Shown: positions 48,338 through 62,281 of the stretch, piece by piece | Numbering within the stretch: the stretch's first letter is position 1 | Layout of the letters: each line of letters starts with the position of its first letter | Source: Tatlockia sp. | GTDB taxonomy: Bacteria > Pseudomonadota > Gammaproteobacteria > Legionellales > Legionellaceae | Assembly: GCA_013697955.1 (NCBI GenBank) | Contig: JACCVV010000063.1 | Span: 62,001-126,000 of the forward strand | Length of the DNA stretch: 64,000 nucleotides | Reading direction: 5' to 3' | Translations under genes and position numbers: made by a program | Notes under the pieces: generated by a model | What the model saw: the letters and a program-made list of their open reading frames with translations, nothing else | Told to the model about the DNA's origin: nothing | The model's database searches: none

Positions 48338-48975
48338 TCAAACTTCGTTTGCAGATAGCAACATCCTATTGCAAATCTGGTTAATAAGGCAAAGCTATTT
48401 TAACAGTTAATTCAAGATGCTGCTAATTAAGGCAAATTGTGATTTGTGAATAACTTTATTTGGTTTTAAAAAAACTGGGGCATTTAAAATTAACTGTATG
48501 AATTTAAATGCATTATTAAAAAAAGATAATTGAACTTAAACCCATAACCTGTGGATAACCTTGTGAATCAAATAGATGGCTAAGAGTTTCACGATTAGAT
48601 CGTTGATTCATTTATTCATATTCATATTAATCATTTAGAATAAATTTCCAGCCAATAAGTCAAATTTGAAATCACTTCAGGTGTCTTAGGCAAGTTGGTT
48701 TTTCAGTATTATAAAGACTTAACAATATCTGCCCCTACAAAGCGTTTTTTTATAATAAATATTACTTGGCTATAATTTAAATATAAAATTTTACCAATTT
48801 CAGTTCAATTGAAATATTTGGCTAGCTTTTAAAAAAATTAAGCCTAATACCAATTTACTGATGGTGAAAACTTCACTTCTTGTTATTCGAGGTCGATTTT
48901 AATTAACACATTGATAGAGGTGAATAAAGCCTTTTTTAAAAAAGAAAAACAAGATGCCTAGCACATCCCGCTAAT
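48338..48975. other. 638-base AT-rich gap between parC and atpC
   Basis: No open frame of note. It contains TGTGAATAA (48445-48453) and TGTGGATAA (48550-48558), both matching the DnaA-box form TTATNCACA on the minus strand, a near-match at 48562-48570, and an AT-rich inverted repeat at 48480-48511. It presumably also holds the end of the atp transcript and the parC promoter. Confidence 0.55.
48480..48511 (-). terminator. AT-rich hairpin followed by a T-run on the minus strand
   Basis: Leftward, GCATTTAAATT pairs with AATTTTAAATGC (one bulge), followed by CCCCAG and seven T. It lies about 460 bases beyond atpC, so it could end the atp transcript or a small RNA. Confidence 0.4.
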
Positions 48976-49398
48976 CTATTTCATGTTCTTACGGACTTTT
49001 TGAATTGCGCGAATTTGTGCGACAGCGCGTGCTAACTCAGCAGCCGCGATGGAATAATCAACTTCGGCATTTTTATTGGCAATAGCTTCTTCGGCACGTG
49101 CTTTAGCAGCAATAACTGCAGCTTCATCCAACTCATCTGCCCGTTCAACTGTATCAGCCAGAATCGTCGTAAAGTAAGGCTGTACTTCTAACATGCCACC
49201 GGAAACATAGTAAATCTCTTGTTTGCCATTTTGCAGATTAACACGGATTTCACCGGGTTTTAGAATGGTCAGCAAAGGGGCATGACCTGGAGTGATGCCC
49301 ACTTCGCCTAATTCTCCAGTAGCGACAACCATTTCCACTACTCCAGAATAGATCTCTTGTTCAGCGCTGACGATATCTAAATGCATTGTTATTGCCAT
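48976..49398 (-). CDS. atpC: ATP synthase F1 subunit epsilon
   Basis: 140 residues from ATG 49398 ([19 protein letters not shown]), with GAGG nine bases upstream; an ATG at 49413 overlapping the atpD stop is the alternative. Typical beta-sandwich ([13 protein letters not shown]-like block) and C-terminal helical hairpin. It is the last gene of the operon and couples and regulates rotation. Confidence 0.96.
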   Translation of the reverse strand: MAITMHLDIVSAEQEIYSGVVEMVVATGELGEVGITPGHAPLLTILKPGEIRVNLQNGKQEIYYVSGGMLEVQPYFTTILADTVERADELDEAAVIAAKARAEEAIANKNAEVDYSIAAAELARAVAQIRAIQKVRKNMK

Positions 49399-49409
49399 GT
49401 TTGTTTGCC

Positions 49410-51664
<2,255 letters not shown>

Positions 51665-51755
51665 ATCTTGCTTCGCCTTTAATTAACGGATTGCAAGATA
51701 TTCCTGCAATCTGCGTAATTAGCCGTTCGCCCAATTCGGCAAACGGCATTAAAAC

Positions 51756-53306
51756 TTACCAACTGCCACTACGTTTAAATTCTTCAACAGCTGCTTTTAA
51801 TTGAGATTCAATCTCATTGTCATAAGCACCAGCTTCATTAATTTTGTGTAGTAGATCCCCATGAGAGGCTCGTACATAAGAATGTAAAGCGTTTTCAAAT
51901 GAACTTACTTCTACAACCGGAATATCATCAAGGTAGCCCTTTTCAGCGATATAGAGGGATAATGCCATCTCAGCCACTGAAAAAGGAGAATATTGTTTTT
52001 GTTTCATTAATTCAGTGATTCGCTGCCCACGCTCTAACTGTTTACGTGTTGCATCATCAAGATCAGAGGCAAATTGCGAAAAGGCTTCTAACTCACGAAA
52101 CTGAGCAAGAGCTAAACGAGTACCACCACCCAGCTTTTTCATAATTTTAGTTTGAGCCGCACCACCAACTCGCGAGACTGACAAGCCCGAGTTGATTGCA
52201 GGCCGAACACCTGAGTTAAATAAATCAACATCGAGAAAAATCTGGCCATCAGTAATGGAGATTACGTTGGTTGGTACGAAGGCAGACACATCTCCTGCCT
52301 GTGTTTCGATGATTGGCAGGGCAGTTAGTGATCCGGTTTTACCTTTAACTTCACCGTTTGTTAATTTTTCTACTTCATGAGCATTTATTCTGGAAGCACG
52401 CTCTAAAAGACGTGAGTGTAAATAGAAAATATCACCAGGGTAAGCTTCACGGCCAGGCGGACGTCGCAATAGAAGAGAAATTTGGCGATATGCCCATGCC
52501 TGCTTAGTTAAATCATCATAGACAATTAGTGCATCCTCACCTTTTTCCATGAAATACTCACCCATGGAACAGCCGGCGTATGGGGCAATAAACTGTAGTG
52601 CCGCTGAATCGGATGCTCCAGCAACAACAACTATTGTATGTTCCAGAGCACCGTTTTCTTCTAATTTTCGAACTATAGATGCAACAGAAGATGCTTTTTG
52701 CCCAATAGCAACATAGACGCATTTAACGCCTGTACCTTTTTGATTAATAATAGCGTCAATAGCAATTGCGGTTTTACCAGTTTGACGGTCACCAATTATC
52801 AATTCACGTTGACCGCGCCCTATAGGAATCATCGCATCAATTGCTTTAAGACCTGTCTGAACAGGCTCATCTACTGATTGTCGTGCAATTACCCCGGGCG
52901 CAACCTTTTCAATAGGAGACATTTTGGTTGCTTCAATCGGGCCTTTACCATCTATAGGATTGCCAAGTGCATCAACTACACGTCCTAACAAGCCATTACC
53001 CACAGGCACTTCAAGAATACGTCCCGTGCACTTTCCTTGTTGACCTTCCGATAAACTGGTGTGATCACCAAGAATAACCACACCTACAGAGTCCCGCTCC
53101 AAGTTCATTGCTAAGCCATAAACACCGCCGGGAAATTCAATCATTTCGCCCTGCATAGCATCTTCAAGGCCATGGAGACGAACGATTCCATCAGCTGAGC
53201 TGACTATCGTCCCAACATTCCTTGCTTCAGAGACAACATTAAACTGTTCAATTTTCTTTCTGAGCAAATCTGAAATTTCAGATGGGCTTAGTGCTACTTG
53301 TGACAT
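51756..53306 (-). CDS. atpA: ATP synthase F1 subunit alpha
   Basis: 516 residues. Non-catalytic nucleotide-binding subunit: P-loop [26 protein letters not shown], the catalytic-site Arg region [17 protein letters not shown]. Sixteen bases follow atpH. Confidence 0.98.
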   Translation of the reverse strand: MSQVALSPSEISDLLRKKIEQFNVVSEARNVGTIVSSADGIVRLHGLEDAMQGEMIEFPGGVYGLAMNLERDSVGVVILGDHTSLSEGQQGKCTGRILEVPVGNGLLGRVVDALGNPIDGKGPIEATKMSPIEKVAPGVIARQSVDEPVQTGLKAIDAMIPIGRGQRELIIGDRQTGKTAIAIDAIINQKGTGVKCVYVAIGQKASSVASIVRKLEENGALEHTIVVVAGASDSAALQFIAPYAGCSMGEYFMEKGEDALIVYDDLTKQAWAYRQISLLLRRPPGREAYPGDIFYLHSRLLERASRINAHEVEKLTNGEVKGKTGSLTALPIIETQAGDVSAFVPTNVISITDGQIFLDVDLFNSGVRPAINSGLSVSRVGGAAQTKIMKKLGGGTRLALAQFRELEAFSQFASDLDDATRKQLERGQRITELMKQKQYSPFSVAEMALSLYIAEKGYLDDIPVVEVSSFENALHSYVRASHGDLLHKINEAGAYDNEIESQLKAAVEEFKRSGSW

Positions 53307-53322
53307 GAAATCATCCTCTTTA

Positions 53323-53868
53323 TTAGGCGGCTAAATTAGTGCGCAGTTTATTTAATTTTCCTCGCACCGAACCATCAATAATTAAATCACCTGCATGAAT
53401 TACAGCTCCACCTAACAGTGATTCATCTAAAATCAGATTAAGTGTTACTTGGCGCATTAAACGCTGACTTAATGAGTTGGCCAATTTAATTTGTTGGATA
53501 TCGGATAGTTCAGAGAAACTTCTGACCTCTACCTCTAGTGTTTTTTCTTGCTCCGCCCTAAGAGATTCAAACAACATTTTAATATCAGGCAAAAGCATCA
53601 GACGTTTGTTATGAGCTAACAAAGCGACAAAGTTTCCAATAGCTTCTTTCAGATCAACTTCAGTTTGTATAAATAAACTCATTAATAATTCTGATTGCTG
53701 CTCCGCGGTTGCGGCCGGATTACCAATAAATTGCTTAGTTTTTTCATCCAATACAGCAAGAGCTAACTCATGTAGTATTTCAGACCATTGGCTTAACTTT
53801 CTGTTGGCTAAAGCATGTTCAAAAACTGCTTTAGCATAAGGTCTGGCGATTGTAGCTGTATTTGACAT
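53323..53868 (-). CDS. atpH: ATP synthase F1 subunit delta
   Basis: 181 residues from ATG 53868 ([19 protein letters not shown]), just after the atpF stop region; ATG 53883 within atpF is the alternative. The C-terminal [20 protein letters not shown] block is the OSCP/delta signature. It links F1 to the b-subunit stator. Confidence 0.96.
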   Translation of the reverse strand: MSNTATIARPYAKAVFEHALANRKLSQWSEILHELALAVLDEKTKQFIGNPAATAEQQSELLMSLFIQTEVDLKEAIGNFVALLAHNKRLMLLPDIKMLFESLRAEQEKTLEVEVRSFSELSDIQQIKLANSLSQRLMRQVTLNLILDESLLGGAVIHAGDLIIDGSVRGKLNKLRTNLAA

Positions 53869-53869
53869 A

Positions 53870-54340
53870 TCAAATCTCTTCAATCAAGTTATCAAGCAGC
53901 GCAGAATTTGTTATTTTATCAATTTCTCTATTTAGAATTTTTTCAGCACCGGCGACAGCTAATTGAGCTACCTGTTTACGTAACTCTTCTTTTGCACGAT
54001 TAATTTCCTGCAATATTTGCTCATGAGCTAATTTAGCTTGCTTCTGAGCTTCAAGTTTCGCATCGTCTTTTGCTTCTTCAACCATCTGAGCTGCGCGTCG
54101 ATTCGCTTTTTCTACTATTTCAGAGGCCTGTACCTTAGCCTGTTTTAGCTCATCTTTTACACGGTGTTGCGCCAATTCCAATTCTTTGCGACCACGCTCT
54201 GCAGCAGATAATCCATCAGCAATTTTATCCTGACGCTCTTCCATCGCTTTTGATAGCGGAGGCCAAACAAATTTCATGGTAAACCAAACAAATGCCAGAA
54301 AAACCAGCATTTGTACAACCAAAGTCAAATTAATATCCAA
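53870..54340 (-). CDS. atpF: ATP synthase Fo subunit b
   Basis: 156 residues, the same as E. coli. One N-terminal membrane helix ([20 protein letters not shown]) followed by a long charged coiled coil that forms the peripheral stalk. Its end meets the atpH start. Confidence 0.97.
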   Translation of the reverse strand: MDINLTLVVQMLVFLAFVWFTMKFVWPPLSKAMEERQDKIADGLSAAERGRKELELAQHRVKDELKQAKVQASEIVEKANRRAAQMVEEAKDDAKLEAQKQAKLAHEQILQEINRAKEELRKQVAQLAVAGAEKILNREIDKITNSALLDNLIEEI

Positions 54341-54387
54341 GGTATTCTCCCGTAGCAGGCAGGGTTATTTCACCCTTATTTGGTGGA

Positions 54388-54684
<297 letters not shown>

Positions 54685-54700
54685 TTAAAATAAAAAACTG

Positions 54701-55934
<1,234 letters not shown>

Positions 55935-55948
55935 CTTTTAACGCGCGG

Positions 55949-55977
55949 ATTATAAAGTAAACAGGCAGGATAAGCAA
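55949..55977 (-). promoter_or_regulatory. candidate atp operon promoter
   Basis: Leftward, TTGCTT (55977-55972) and a perfect TATAAT (55954-55949) are 17 bases apart. Transcription would start near 55942, about eight bases before the atpI ATG. Confidence 0.6.
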
Positions 55978-56171
55978 CGTTAGTAACACTCTTTTGTTAA
56001 ATCTTATCCAGAAATTCTAATTTAAACGAACTATTTAATTTCAGTTTGCCTACTTAAATATGCAAAAAATTTAAAATTAGCTCAAAGAATTTCTATTTAT
56101 AACTCTTTATTACTTTGGATATACTTACAAAACATTTTTGTTATTCTTTAAATTTAAATTTGAGGTGTAGT

Positions 56172-56879
56172 TTGAAAATTAGCTTAAATACCTTATACCG
56201 TAGCCTGTTCTTATTTTTTATAAACGGTTTTCAACCTGGGCTTGCTGCCACAGAGTATGATTTTCAAACCTGGTTAAACTTAACAGCTACTGGCAATATT
56301 AATAAAGAAAGTAGACAAGAAAAACACTTTAAATACTGGTTGGAGGGGATAGACAGGTTTGGTGAGGATAGTTCTCGTCTCTCGCAGGCTATGGTACGTC
56401 TGGGATTAGGTTATTCTTTATCCAAAAATACCAGTTTGTGGCTTGGACATGCCTGGATTCATACCGGCGCACCATTTACTACCACACCCTTTGCGGAAAA
56501 CCGCATTTGGGAACAACTACTTTGGACTAAACCGTTTCAATATTTGACCTTTAGTTCTCGGACTCGACTGGAACAGCGCTTTTTGGAAACTAGCCATAAG
56601 GTCGCTTACAGAGCAAGACAACTCATTAAAATAGTTGTCCCTTTGCGTGAAGGTTCCAACTTAAGTTTTGTAAGTTCAGATGAATTGTTTTGGCATAAAA
56701 ACAATTTTTCGCGAAACAGTAAAGGCTTTGATCAGAATAGATATTTTATTGGGATGGGCTATAAATTCAACTCTAAGATAACAACAGAAATTGGCTATAT
56801 GAATCAATATATCCGGCGAGTTGCAGTGCCGAATTTTTGCTCAAATATTTTGGCGATAAATTTTATATTGAATTTATGA
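56172..56879 (+). CDS. DUF2490 outer-membrane beta-barrel protein
   Basis: 235 residues from a TTG at 56172, chosen because GAGGTG precedes it and it yields a clean signal peptide (MKISLNTLYRSLFLFF to GLAA, cleavage before TEYDF). Alternating hydrophobic strands with NRIWEQLLWTKP, SRTRLEQRFLET and GFDQNRYFIGMGYKF match DUF2490 proteins, predicted to form outer-membrane barrels of unknown role. It is divergent from atpI and monocistronic. Confidence 0.82.
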   Translation: MKISLNTLYRSLFLFFINGFQPGLAATEYDFQTWLNLTATGNINKESRQEKHFKYWLEGIDRFGEDSSRLSQAMVRLGLGYSLSKNTSLWLGHAWIHTGAPFTTTPFAENRIWEQLLWTKPFQYLTFSSRTRLEQRFLETSHKVAYRARQLIKIVVPLREGSNLSFVSSDELFWHKNNFSRNSKGFDQNRYFIGMGYKFNSKITTEIGYMNQYIRRVAVPNFCSNILAINFILNL

Positions 56880-57030
56880 TAACTTTTACAAAAATTTTTT
56901 TAATAAACTCTTCAAACTGGAAAATTACGTGCAAATTGCATATATTTTAGATAGGTTGCCTTAAAAATAAACCTTAATAAAAGACAACTGAGCTTGCATT
57001 ACTCACTTCGTAATATAGAAGGAAAGGCTT

Positions 57031-57276
57031 ATGTCAGAAAAGCAACAACGCACCTCCGCAAGTATGCGGCAAAAAATGCTTAATCGTTACGGCGATGAGC
57101 TTCATCACAAACATGATAAAAATCATATTTCTTACAGGAAACATTGTAAATCACACCCAGTTCAGCTTTTAAATGGCAGCGCTGAAGAGGAAGTTGTAAA
57201 AGCATCTACTGGTTCGTTACGAGCAATTAGATTAAGAAAAATTCGTAAACGACTGGATAAAGGACGTTTCCATTGA
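57031..57276 (+). CDS. small basic protein of unknown function
   Basis: 81 residues, rich in Lys, Arg and His, ending RAIRLRKIRKRLDKGRFH. Start ATG with a strong AGAAGGAAAGG site. No domain recognised; composition would suit nucleic-acid or ribosome binding. It ends 45 bases before a strong hairpin shared with the convergent BON gene, supporting a real transcription unit. Confidence 0.65.
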   Translation: MSEKQQRTSASMRQKMLNRYGDELHHKHDKNHISYRKHCKSHPVQLLNGSAEEEVVKASTGSLRAIRLRKIRKRLDKGRFH

Positions 57277-57321
57277 TAAAGTAAAGACATCCAACAGGTT
57301 AGCCACTTCCTGGTTTGGAAA

Positions 57322-57360
57322 AAGTACACAGTGGCCTGGAAATCAGGCCACAGTTTACTT
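57322..57360. terminator. bidirectional terminator
   Basis: GTGGCCTG (57331-57338) and CAGGCCAC (57344-57351) form a perfect stem around GAAAT, extended by AAGTA/TACTT and AC/GT with two mismatches. It lies between convergent genes; the minus-strand side continues into a run of T. Confidence 0.75.
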
Positions 57361-57984
57361 CTTGAATTGCGCATAATTACTTAAATGGTAATACTTAAAT
57401 AATTTCACCACTCGCTCAACACCTTCCGTAGTTCTAGCAATATCAATAACTTTTTCAGCTTGCTGAGGTTTAACGTCCCCCATTAGATAAACAATGCTAT
57501 CAGAGGTAATAATTTTAAAGGCGTTAGGATCAATTTCAGAATCAGCAAATATACGGCTTCTTATTTTGGTTGTAATCCAACTGTCATCCACCGTTTTTGC
57601 TGGTTTAGAGGATAGATCGAGTTGATTAAAAAATCGTCTGCTGCCACTTAAGCCGGTAATCCGTTTTTTTGCTTCGGTTCGGAGTACAAGGCTTGGAACA
57701 TGTCCTGCAAGAAGTATATCACCATTAAAAACTGCCAAATCAACTGAACAATTATCGCACTTTAAAACCTGATCATGAAAAAGAGCATGACTTGCTTTTG
57801 CGGCTAATTGATAATCGCTTAGTTTTTTATATACATTGTGGCGGTCATAAACTAAATTTGCTCCCGTCCACAAATTACTAATGCAGCCGGTTAGAAAGCA
57901 ACAGCCGGCTACCAAGATACAAAAGTAGATCGCATTAAAGGCCACTAACCAAGGTAAGCGGTAAAAACATCCTTGTTTTTTCAT
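57355..57984 (-). CDS. BON-domain lipoprotein
   Basis: 209 residues with an N-terminal hydrophobic segment and lipobox FLTGC near residue 34, so probably a lipoprotein. Two BON domains follow (about 70-130 and 145-205), with GDILLAGHVPS and SDSIVYLMGDVKPQQAEKV. It is a divergent relative of the DolP gene directly upstream, 17 bases away. BON proteins bind anionic phospholipid and support outer-membrane integrity; this one may be a partner or specialised copy. Confidence 0.85.
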   Translation of the reverse strand: MKKQGCFYRLPWLVAFNAIYFCILVAGCCFLTGCISNLWTGANLVYDRHNVYKKLSDYQLAAKASHALFHDQVLKCDNCSVDLAVFNGDILLAGHVPSLVLRTEAKKRITGLSGSRRFFNQLDLSSKPAKTVDDSWITTKIRSRIFADSEIDPNAFKIITSDSIVYLMGDVKPQQAEKVIDIARTTEGVERVVKLFKYYHLSNYAQFKK

Positions 57985-58001
57985 CTAAGGTTTAATTTCT
58001 C

Positions 58002-58565
58002 CTAAACGATGTACTGAAAAACTTTCACAACTTTTCTCACGCCATTGACTTGCCTGGCAACGTGAACTGCCAGATTGGCTTGCTCATGGGTAGCTTGACC
58101 CATTAAATAAACTACGCCGTTTTCAGTAACGATTCGAATAGAGCCAGATTCCAGACCATTTTGGGTAAGCATCAAACTTCGTGCCTGACTTGTTATCCAA
58201 GCATCCTTAGTTTGCTGAGTAATCGTAATAGGATAATCCACGCTAATTTCATCATAAACACGGGTTACATTTGGGGTGTTTTGGGCAATTTTTTCAGCAA
58301 GAACACGAAGCGATGCGGATGGCGTTTGACCCACCAATAACACGACATGATTAAAACTGCTAACAATAATTCTGGATTCACGAAAACGTGGATCTTTTAC
58401 AATCGTTGTATGAGCCCGGTGAAAAATACGAGCATCACTTTCAATAGTGGCCATTGAACGTCTATCGTAGCCAACCATTCCTACCGCGGCACCAGCTACA
58501 ACCGCTGCAACACAGCTGGTGAGAAGAGAAACTACTATTAAAATTAAAATAGAACGTATTTTCAT
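58002..58565 (-). CDS. dolP: dual-BON outer-membrane lipoprotein DolP
   Basis: 187 residues from ATG 58565, which follows GGGGTGAT at the diaA end; a GTG at 58571 is possible. Lipobox LLTSC near residue 18, two BON domains (about 45-110 and 120-187) with NGVVYLMGQATHEQA. Length and gene order (lpoA-yraN-diaA-dolP) match E. coli YraP/DolP, which maintains the outer membrane and supports BamA function. Confidence 0.92.
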   Translation of the reverse strand: MKIRSILILIVVSLLTSCVAAVVAGAAVGMVGYDRRSMATIESDARIFHRAHTTIVKDPRFRESRIIVSSFNHVVLLVGQTPSASLRVLAEKIAQNTPNVTRVYDEISVDYPITITQQTKDAWITSQARSLMLTQNGLESGSIRIVTENGVVYLMGQATHEQANLAVHVARQVNGVRKVVKVFQYIV

Positions 58566-58567
58566 TA

Positions 58568-59167
58568 TCACCCCAACATTTGGCCAAATAAAGATTGATC
58601 TATCAGATCACAAAAGCAATGTAAAATAAATAAATGTGTCTCGCGTATTCGTGCAGCATTATCACCTTGAACCCTAAGTTCAATATCCTCAGGTCCGAGA
58701 TGATTTGCAAGCAAGCCTCCATCACGGCCACTCAGTGCAATAGTATCCATTCCACGATCATTAGCCGCATTGACCGCGTGCAATATATTATTCGCATTGC
58801 CGGAAGTAGAAATAACGATTAACACATCACCTTCCTGGCCAAGAGCCTGAATTTGTCGAGCAAAAACCTGCTCATAATGGCTATCTGTTGCAATTGCAGT
58901 AATGGATGCTGTATCGGTCGTTATTGCAATTACCGGTAAAGCAGGGCGTTCTACTTCAAAATGGTTAATCATTGCTGTGGAAAAATGCAAGCAATTAGCA
59001 GCTGAGCCACCGCTTCCGCAAAGTAGAATTTTGCCATTATTAAGCAAACAACTTACTAAACGGGAGCCAGCTTTGGCTATAGGCGCGGATAAATTATCTG
59101 CAACGGCTATTTTTGCTTCAATGCTAACCCCAAAAAGATGTCTGACCCGGTCTTCCATCTGTGTCAT
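58568..59167 (-). CDS. diaA: SIS-domain protein DiaA
   Basis: 199 residues, a single SIS domain related to phosphoheptose isomerase GmhA: LLCGSGGSAANCLHF, VLIVISTSGNANNILHA and ALSGRDGG. Position between yraN and dolP identifies it as DiaA, the DnaA-binding regulator of replication start in E. coli. A GmhA role is the alternative reading from sequence alone. Confidence 0.88.
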   Translation of the reverse strand: MTQMEDRVRHLFGVSIEAKIAVADNLSAPIAKAGSRLVSCLLNNGKILLCGSGGSAANCLHFSTAMINHFEVERPALPVIAITTDTASITAIATDSHYEQVFARQIQALGQEGDVLIVISTSGNANNILHAVNAANDRGMDTIALSGRDGGLLANHLGPEDIELRVQGDNAARIRETHLFILHCFCDLIDQSLFGQMLG

Positions 59168-59187
59168 AAGTAATCCTGATTCCTACT

Positions 59188-59544
59188 TTAAAAATTCAAT
59201 CCAAATGCATTTTTTATCCATTCTACTTTCTTGCCCTTTCCATCAAAACCTAAAACATCAAACCGAGTTGGATGTTTATCATATAATTTTTTTGATTGCA
59301 GATAATTAGTCGCAGTCTTTATAAGTTTTTGTTGTTTTGAAAAAGTGACGCTTGCAGCTGCTCCACCATGCGATTGAGATACTCGCGCTTTCACTTCAAC
59401 AAATACAAGATAATTATTTTCCCGCATTATTAAATCTATTTCACCCCAAGGGCAACGATAATTTGATTCTATCCATTGTAAACCTTGAGTAACAAGATAG
59501 TTGCGGGCTTGTTCCTCCGCTACTAATCCAGCCTTAATAGACAT
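59188..59544 (-). CDS. yraN: UPF0102 family protein YraN
   Basis: 118 residues. The endonuclease-like core GEIDLIMRENNYLVFVEVKAR is intact, preceded by GLVAEEQARNYL. Biochemical role not established; family linked to Holliday-junction resolvase folds. In the conserved lpoA-yraN-diaA order. Confidence 0.94.
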   Translation of the reverse strand: MSIKAGLVAEEQARNYLVTQGLQWIESNYRCPWGEIDLIMRENNYLVFVEVKARVSQSHGGAAASVTFSKQQKLIKTATNYLQSKKLYDKHPTRFDVLGFDGKGKKVEWIKNAFGLNF

Positions 59545-59576
59545 TTTTTTATCCTTCGATCTTAATTGCGATGTTT

Positions 59577-61373
59577 TTAGGAAGACATCTGTACAGCAAC
59601 TCCACCTTTAAACTGACCCCAAGCTGGAATTCTTGCAATTTGCTGAGCACGATTTAAATAGAGGACACCACTTTTTTCGCCAATTCCCATAGCTGGAAAA
59701 AGTAATAGCTTATTTAACTGGGTCGATAAAGCGAAACTATCCCAGCCTAATGCGTATAAGCGGTTATAACTATTTAATTGTTCGGGCCAGTTTTTTGATC
59801 CAGCCTGACTGGCAAAAACCCTTGGCATATCACTAAAAATAATACCATCTAAATCCTTGTCTTTCATAATATCCGTGCTACCGCCGTAGACAGTTGATGT
59901 TGCGTAGACTGGGACGTTACCTGCAAAGTAATATTTTAACAAAGGCATTATTTGCCTTGCTTTAGTTGGATAGGCTAGCAAGAAAATTAGGTCAAAATCC
60001 TCTCGTCGGCGCGGGATTGTTTGTATATTGCGACCCAACAAATCTTTTAGTTGTTTCTCTCGTGCCTGACTTTCTGAAATTTGAAGTAGACTTCGAACAC
60101 CCTTGTTCAAATCGTCATTAGATCCATAGGCAAGTTTATCCACAATTATGCCGCCATTGTTTTGCCATTCTGAGCGAAAAGCTTCAATGACTTCATCACC
60201 CCAGGCGCCAGCTGGAGAAATAATGATGGCACGCTTGTAACCTTTTTTTCCTGCTTTTAATGCTACTTGCTGGGCTTCATTAACAGGCGATAATCCAAAA
60301 TGGTAGGCATTTGCACTGCTTACATCTATATCGTTGAGTAATAACGTCGGTACAGGATGTTCCATAGCTGCGACAGTTGCTACATCTGTTTTACTAAGAG
60401 GTCCTACCACATAATCTGCTCCTTCAGACAAGGCTTGCTGGTAGAGCGATGCAACCGGTTTGGCTGCGGTATCATAAAGTTGAACTTTAATACTTGAATT
60501 AGTAGAAGCAGATAAATAGCCATCGCGAATTGCACAACCAGGCCCGGCTAACGGCCCTGTAAGCGGTAAAAGTAATGCTACTTGCCGAGGCTTCGAATGA
60601 AAATAAGATTTTACGGAAGTAAGGGGTGAGGGTAACAAGGAATTAGCAGGGTGGTTTTGATATTGGGATTGCCATTCTTCCATTTTTGCCAAAATCAAAT
60701 TTGCATCTTTATTTTGTCTGGCGATTAAGGCCAATTTCATCCATCCTTGCAAATCAGAATTATCAGCTGCTTCAACGGCAAAAGTATTAAGCTCTTCCAC
60801 GGGTAATTTAGTCAGTGTTAACCAAAGAATCCGACGATTGTTCGCCCGGCTACCTTCATCAGAAATTAAAGGATCTAATTTAATACGTTCAATTACAGAC
60901 TCTGCTGCAGAACCTGCCAATTCGTAAGCTGAGGCCAGCGTTTCATGATATTGAACTTGATAATAGGAAGACAAACTGTTAATTTCATGCACGCCCGCTA
61001 ATCTAACTATTGCAGAACGTGGTTGATCGCGTATTAAATCCGTTTTCGCTAGTAAAATAATTTTGGTATTGGCTTGCTGGGAGGATAAGTTATTGGATTG
61101 TGCTAAAACCCTTATTCCATCTCGCCATTGACCATCATAAATAAAGCGGCCTGCAGCCATAATTAACAAATTTTGTTTTTCATCATTAGACTGATTTTTC
61201 GATAAGGCCAAGTAAGATGAAGCTGGCAAGGTGTATGGTGTTTGCGCTTTAGATGTTTTTGTCTGATTTGAAGCAGGCAGCTCTTGGGGCACACTTACTC
61301 TGGCGCATTGCGAAAGCAATGCAGCAGAAACAATAATGGTTAAAAATTTAAAGCTTGGAAACTTCACTAACAT
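59577..61373 (-). CDS. lpoA: penicillin-binding protein activator LpoA
   Basis: 598 residues from ATG 61373, giving a signal peptide with lipobox LLSQC; the longer frame to 61445 would run into the rsmI gene. An N-terminal TPR-like helical domain is followed by a periplasmic-binding-protein-like domain (VALLLPLTGPLAGPG, YVVGPLSKTDVA). LpoA is an outer-membrane lipoprotein that stimulates PBP1A. Divergent from rsmI with only 40 bases between starts. Confidence 0.95.
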   Translation of the reverse strand: MLVKFPSFKFLTIIVSAALLSQCARVSVPQELPASNQTKTSKAQTPYTLPASSYLALSKNQSNDEKQNLLIMAAGRFIYDGQWRDGIRVLAQSNNLSSQQANTKIILLAKTDLIRDQPRSAIVRLAGVHEINSLSSYYQVQYHETLASAYELAGSAAESVIERIKLDPLISDEGSRANNRRILWLTLTKLPVEELNTFAVEAADNSDLQGWMKLALIARQNKDANLILAKMEEWQSQYQNHPANSLLPSPLTSVKSYFHSKPRQVALLLPLTGPLAGPGCAIRDGYLSASTNSSIKVQLYDTAAKPVASLYQQALSEGADYVVGPLSKTDVATVAAMEHPVPTLLLNDIDVSSANAYHFGLSPVNEAQQVALKAGKKGYKRAIIISPAGAWGDEVIEAFRSEWQNNGGIIVDKLAYGSNDDLNKGVRSLLQISESQAREKQLKDLLGRNIQTIPRRREDFDLIFLLAYPTKARQIMPLLKYYFAGNVPVYATSTVYGGSTDIMKDKDLDGIIFSDMPRVFASQAGSKNWPEQLNSYNRLYALGWDSFALSTQLNKLLLFPAMGIGEKSGVLYLNRAQQIARIPAWGQFKGGVAVQMSS

Positions 61374-61413
61374 GAGGATAGATCCAAATCGCTGGAACGC
61401 AATAGGATAAACT

Positions 61414-62268
61414 ATGGAAAAAACTTCAGCAAGAACTAGTGGCATACTTTACATCGTGGCAACACCAATTGGTAATCGTGACGATATCAGTTTAAGAGCA
61501 CTGCAAATTCTTAAGTCAGTTGATTCAATTTTAGCGGAAGATACGCGCCACTCTGGCCAATTATTAAATATGCTAGGGATTCAAAAGCCTCTACTTTCCT
61601 TACATGCCCATAATGAATCTCAAAAAAGCGACCAAATTATTAGCGCACTTGAGCAAGGAAAATCCTTTGCTTTGATATCGGATGCTGGAACTCCTTTGAT
61701 AAGCGATCCTGGCTTTCCGCTTGTTCATTTAGCACATGAAAAACAAATAAGAGTGGAACCAATTCCTGGTCCTTGCGCTCTCATTGCCGCACTTTCTGCA
61801 GCAGGAGTTGCCTGTGATAGTTTTACCTTTGTAGGCTTTTTGCCGGCTAAACAAACAGCCAGACAAGAAAAACTTGCTCAATTAAAAATTAGTGAACACA
61901 CTGTGGTTTTTTATGAATCCACTCATCGCATTATGGATTGCTTAGATGATCTGATTAAAGTTTATGGACTTGACTATAAAATGGTTGTCGCTAAAGAGTT
62001 GACAAAGGCTTTTGAAAATTTTATAAGAGGCTCTGTCGCTGAAATTAGAGATTGGTTCCTTAGCGAACCTGCTCATAGCAAGGGCGAGTTTGTTTTAATT
62101 CTTCCAAAAGTTCCGATCCCTGAAGATACAACCCATCAGAAAGATCTGGAAACTCTGACTCTGTTAATCAATGAGTTACCACTCAAACAGGCCGTCAAAA
62201 TTGCCGCTTTAATAACCAAAAGCAATAAAAATGATTTGTATAAAATGGCATTGGCATTAAAAAACTAA
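61414..62268 (+). CDS. rsmI: 16S rRNA 2'-O-methyltransferase RsmI (C1402)
   Basis: 284 residues against 286 in E. coli. Tetrapyrrole-methylase fold: GILYIVATPIGNRDDISLRAL, EDTRHSGQLL, ISDAGTPLISDPG and the FVGFLPAK block are diagnostic. It methylates C1402 of 16S rRNA. Its divergence from lpoA is conserved in gammaproteobacteria. Confidence 0.96.
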   Translation: MEKTSARTSGILYIVATPIGNRDDISLRALQILKSVDSILAEDTRHSGQLLNMLGIQKPLLSLHAHNESQKSDQIISALEQGKSFALISDAGTPLISDPGFPLVHLAHEKQIRVEPIPGPCALIAALSAAGVACDSFTFVGFLPAKQTARQEKLAQLKISEHTVVFYESTHRIMDCLDDLIKVYGLDYKMVVAKELTKAFENFIRGSVAEIRDWFLSEPAHSKGEFVLILPKVPIPEDTTHQKDLETLTLLINELPLKQAVKIAALITKSNKNDLYKMALALKN

Positions 62269-62281
62269 TTCCTAGAAATTT

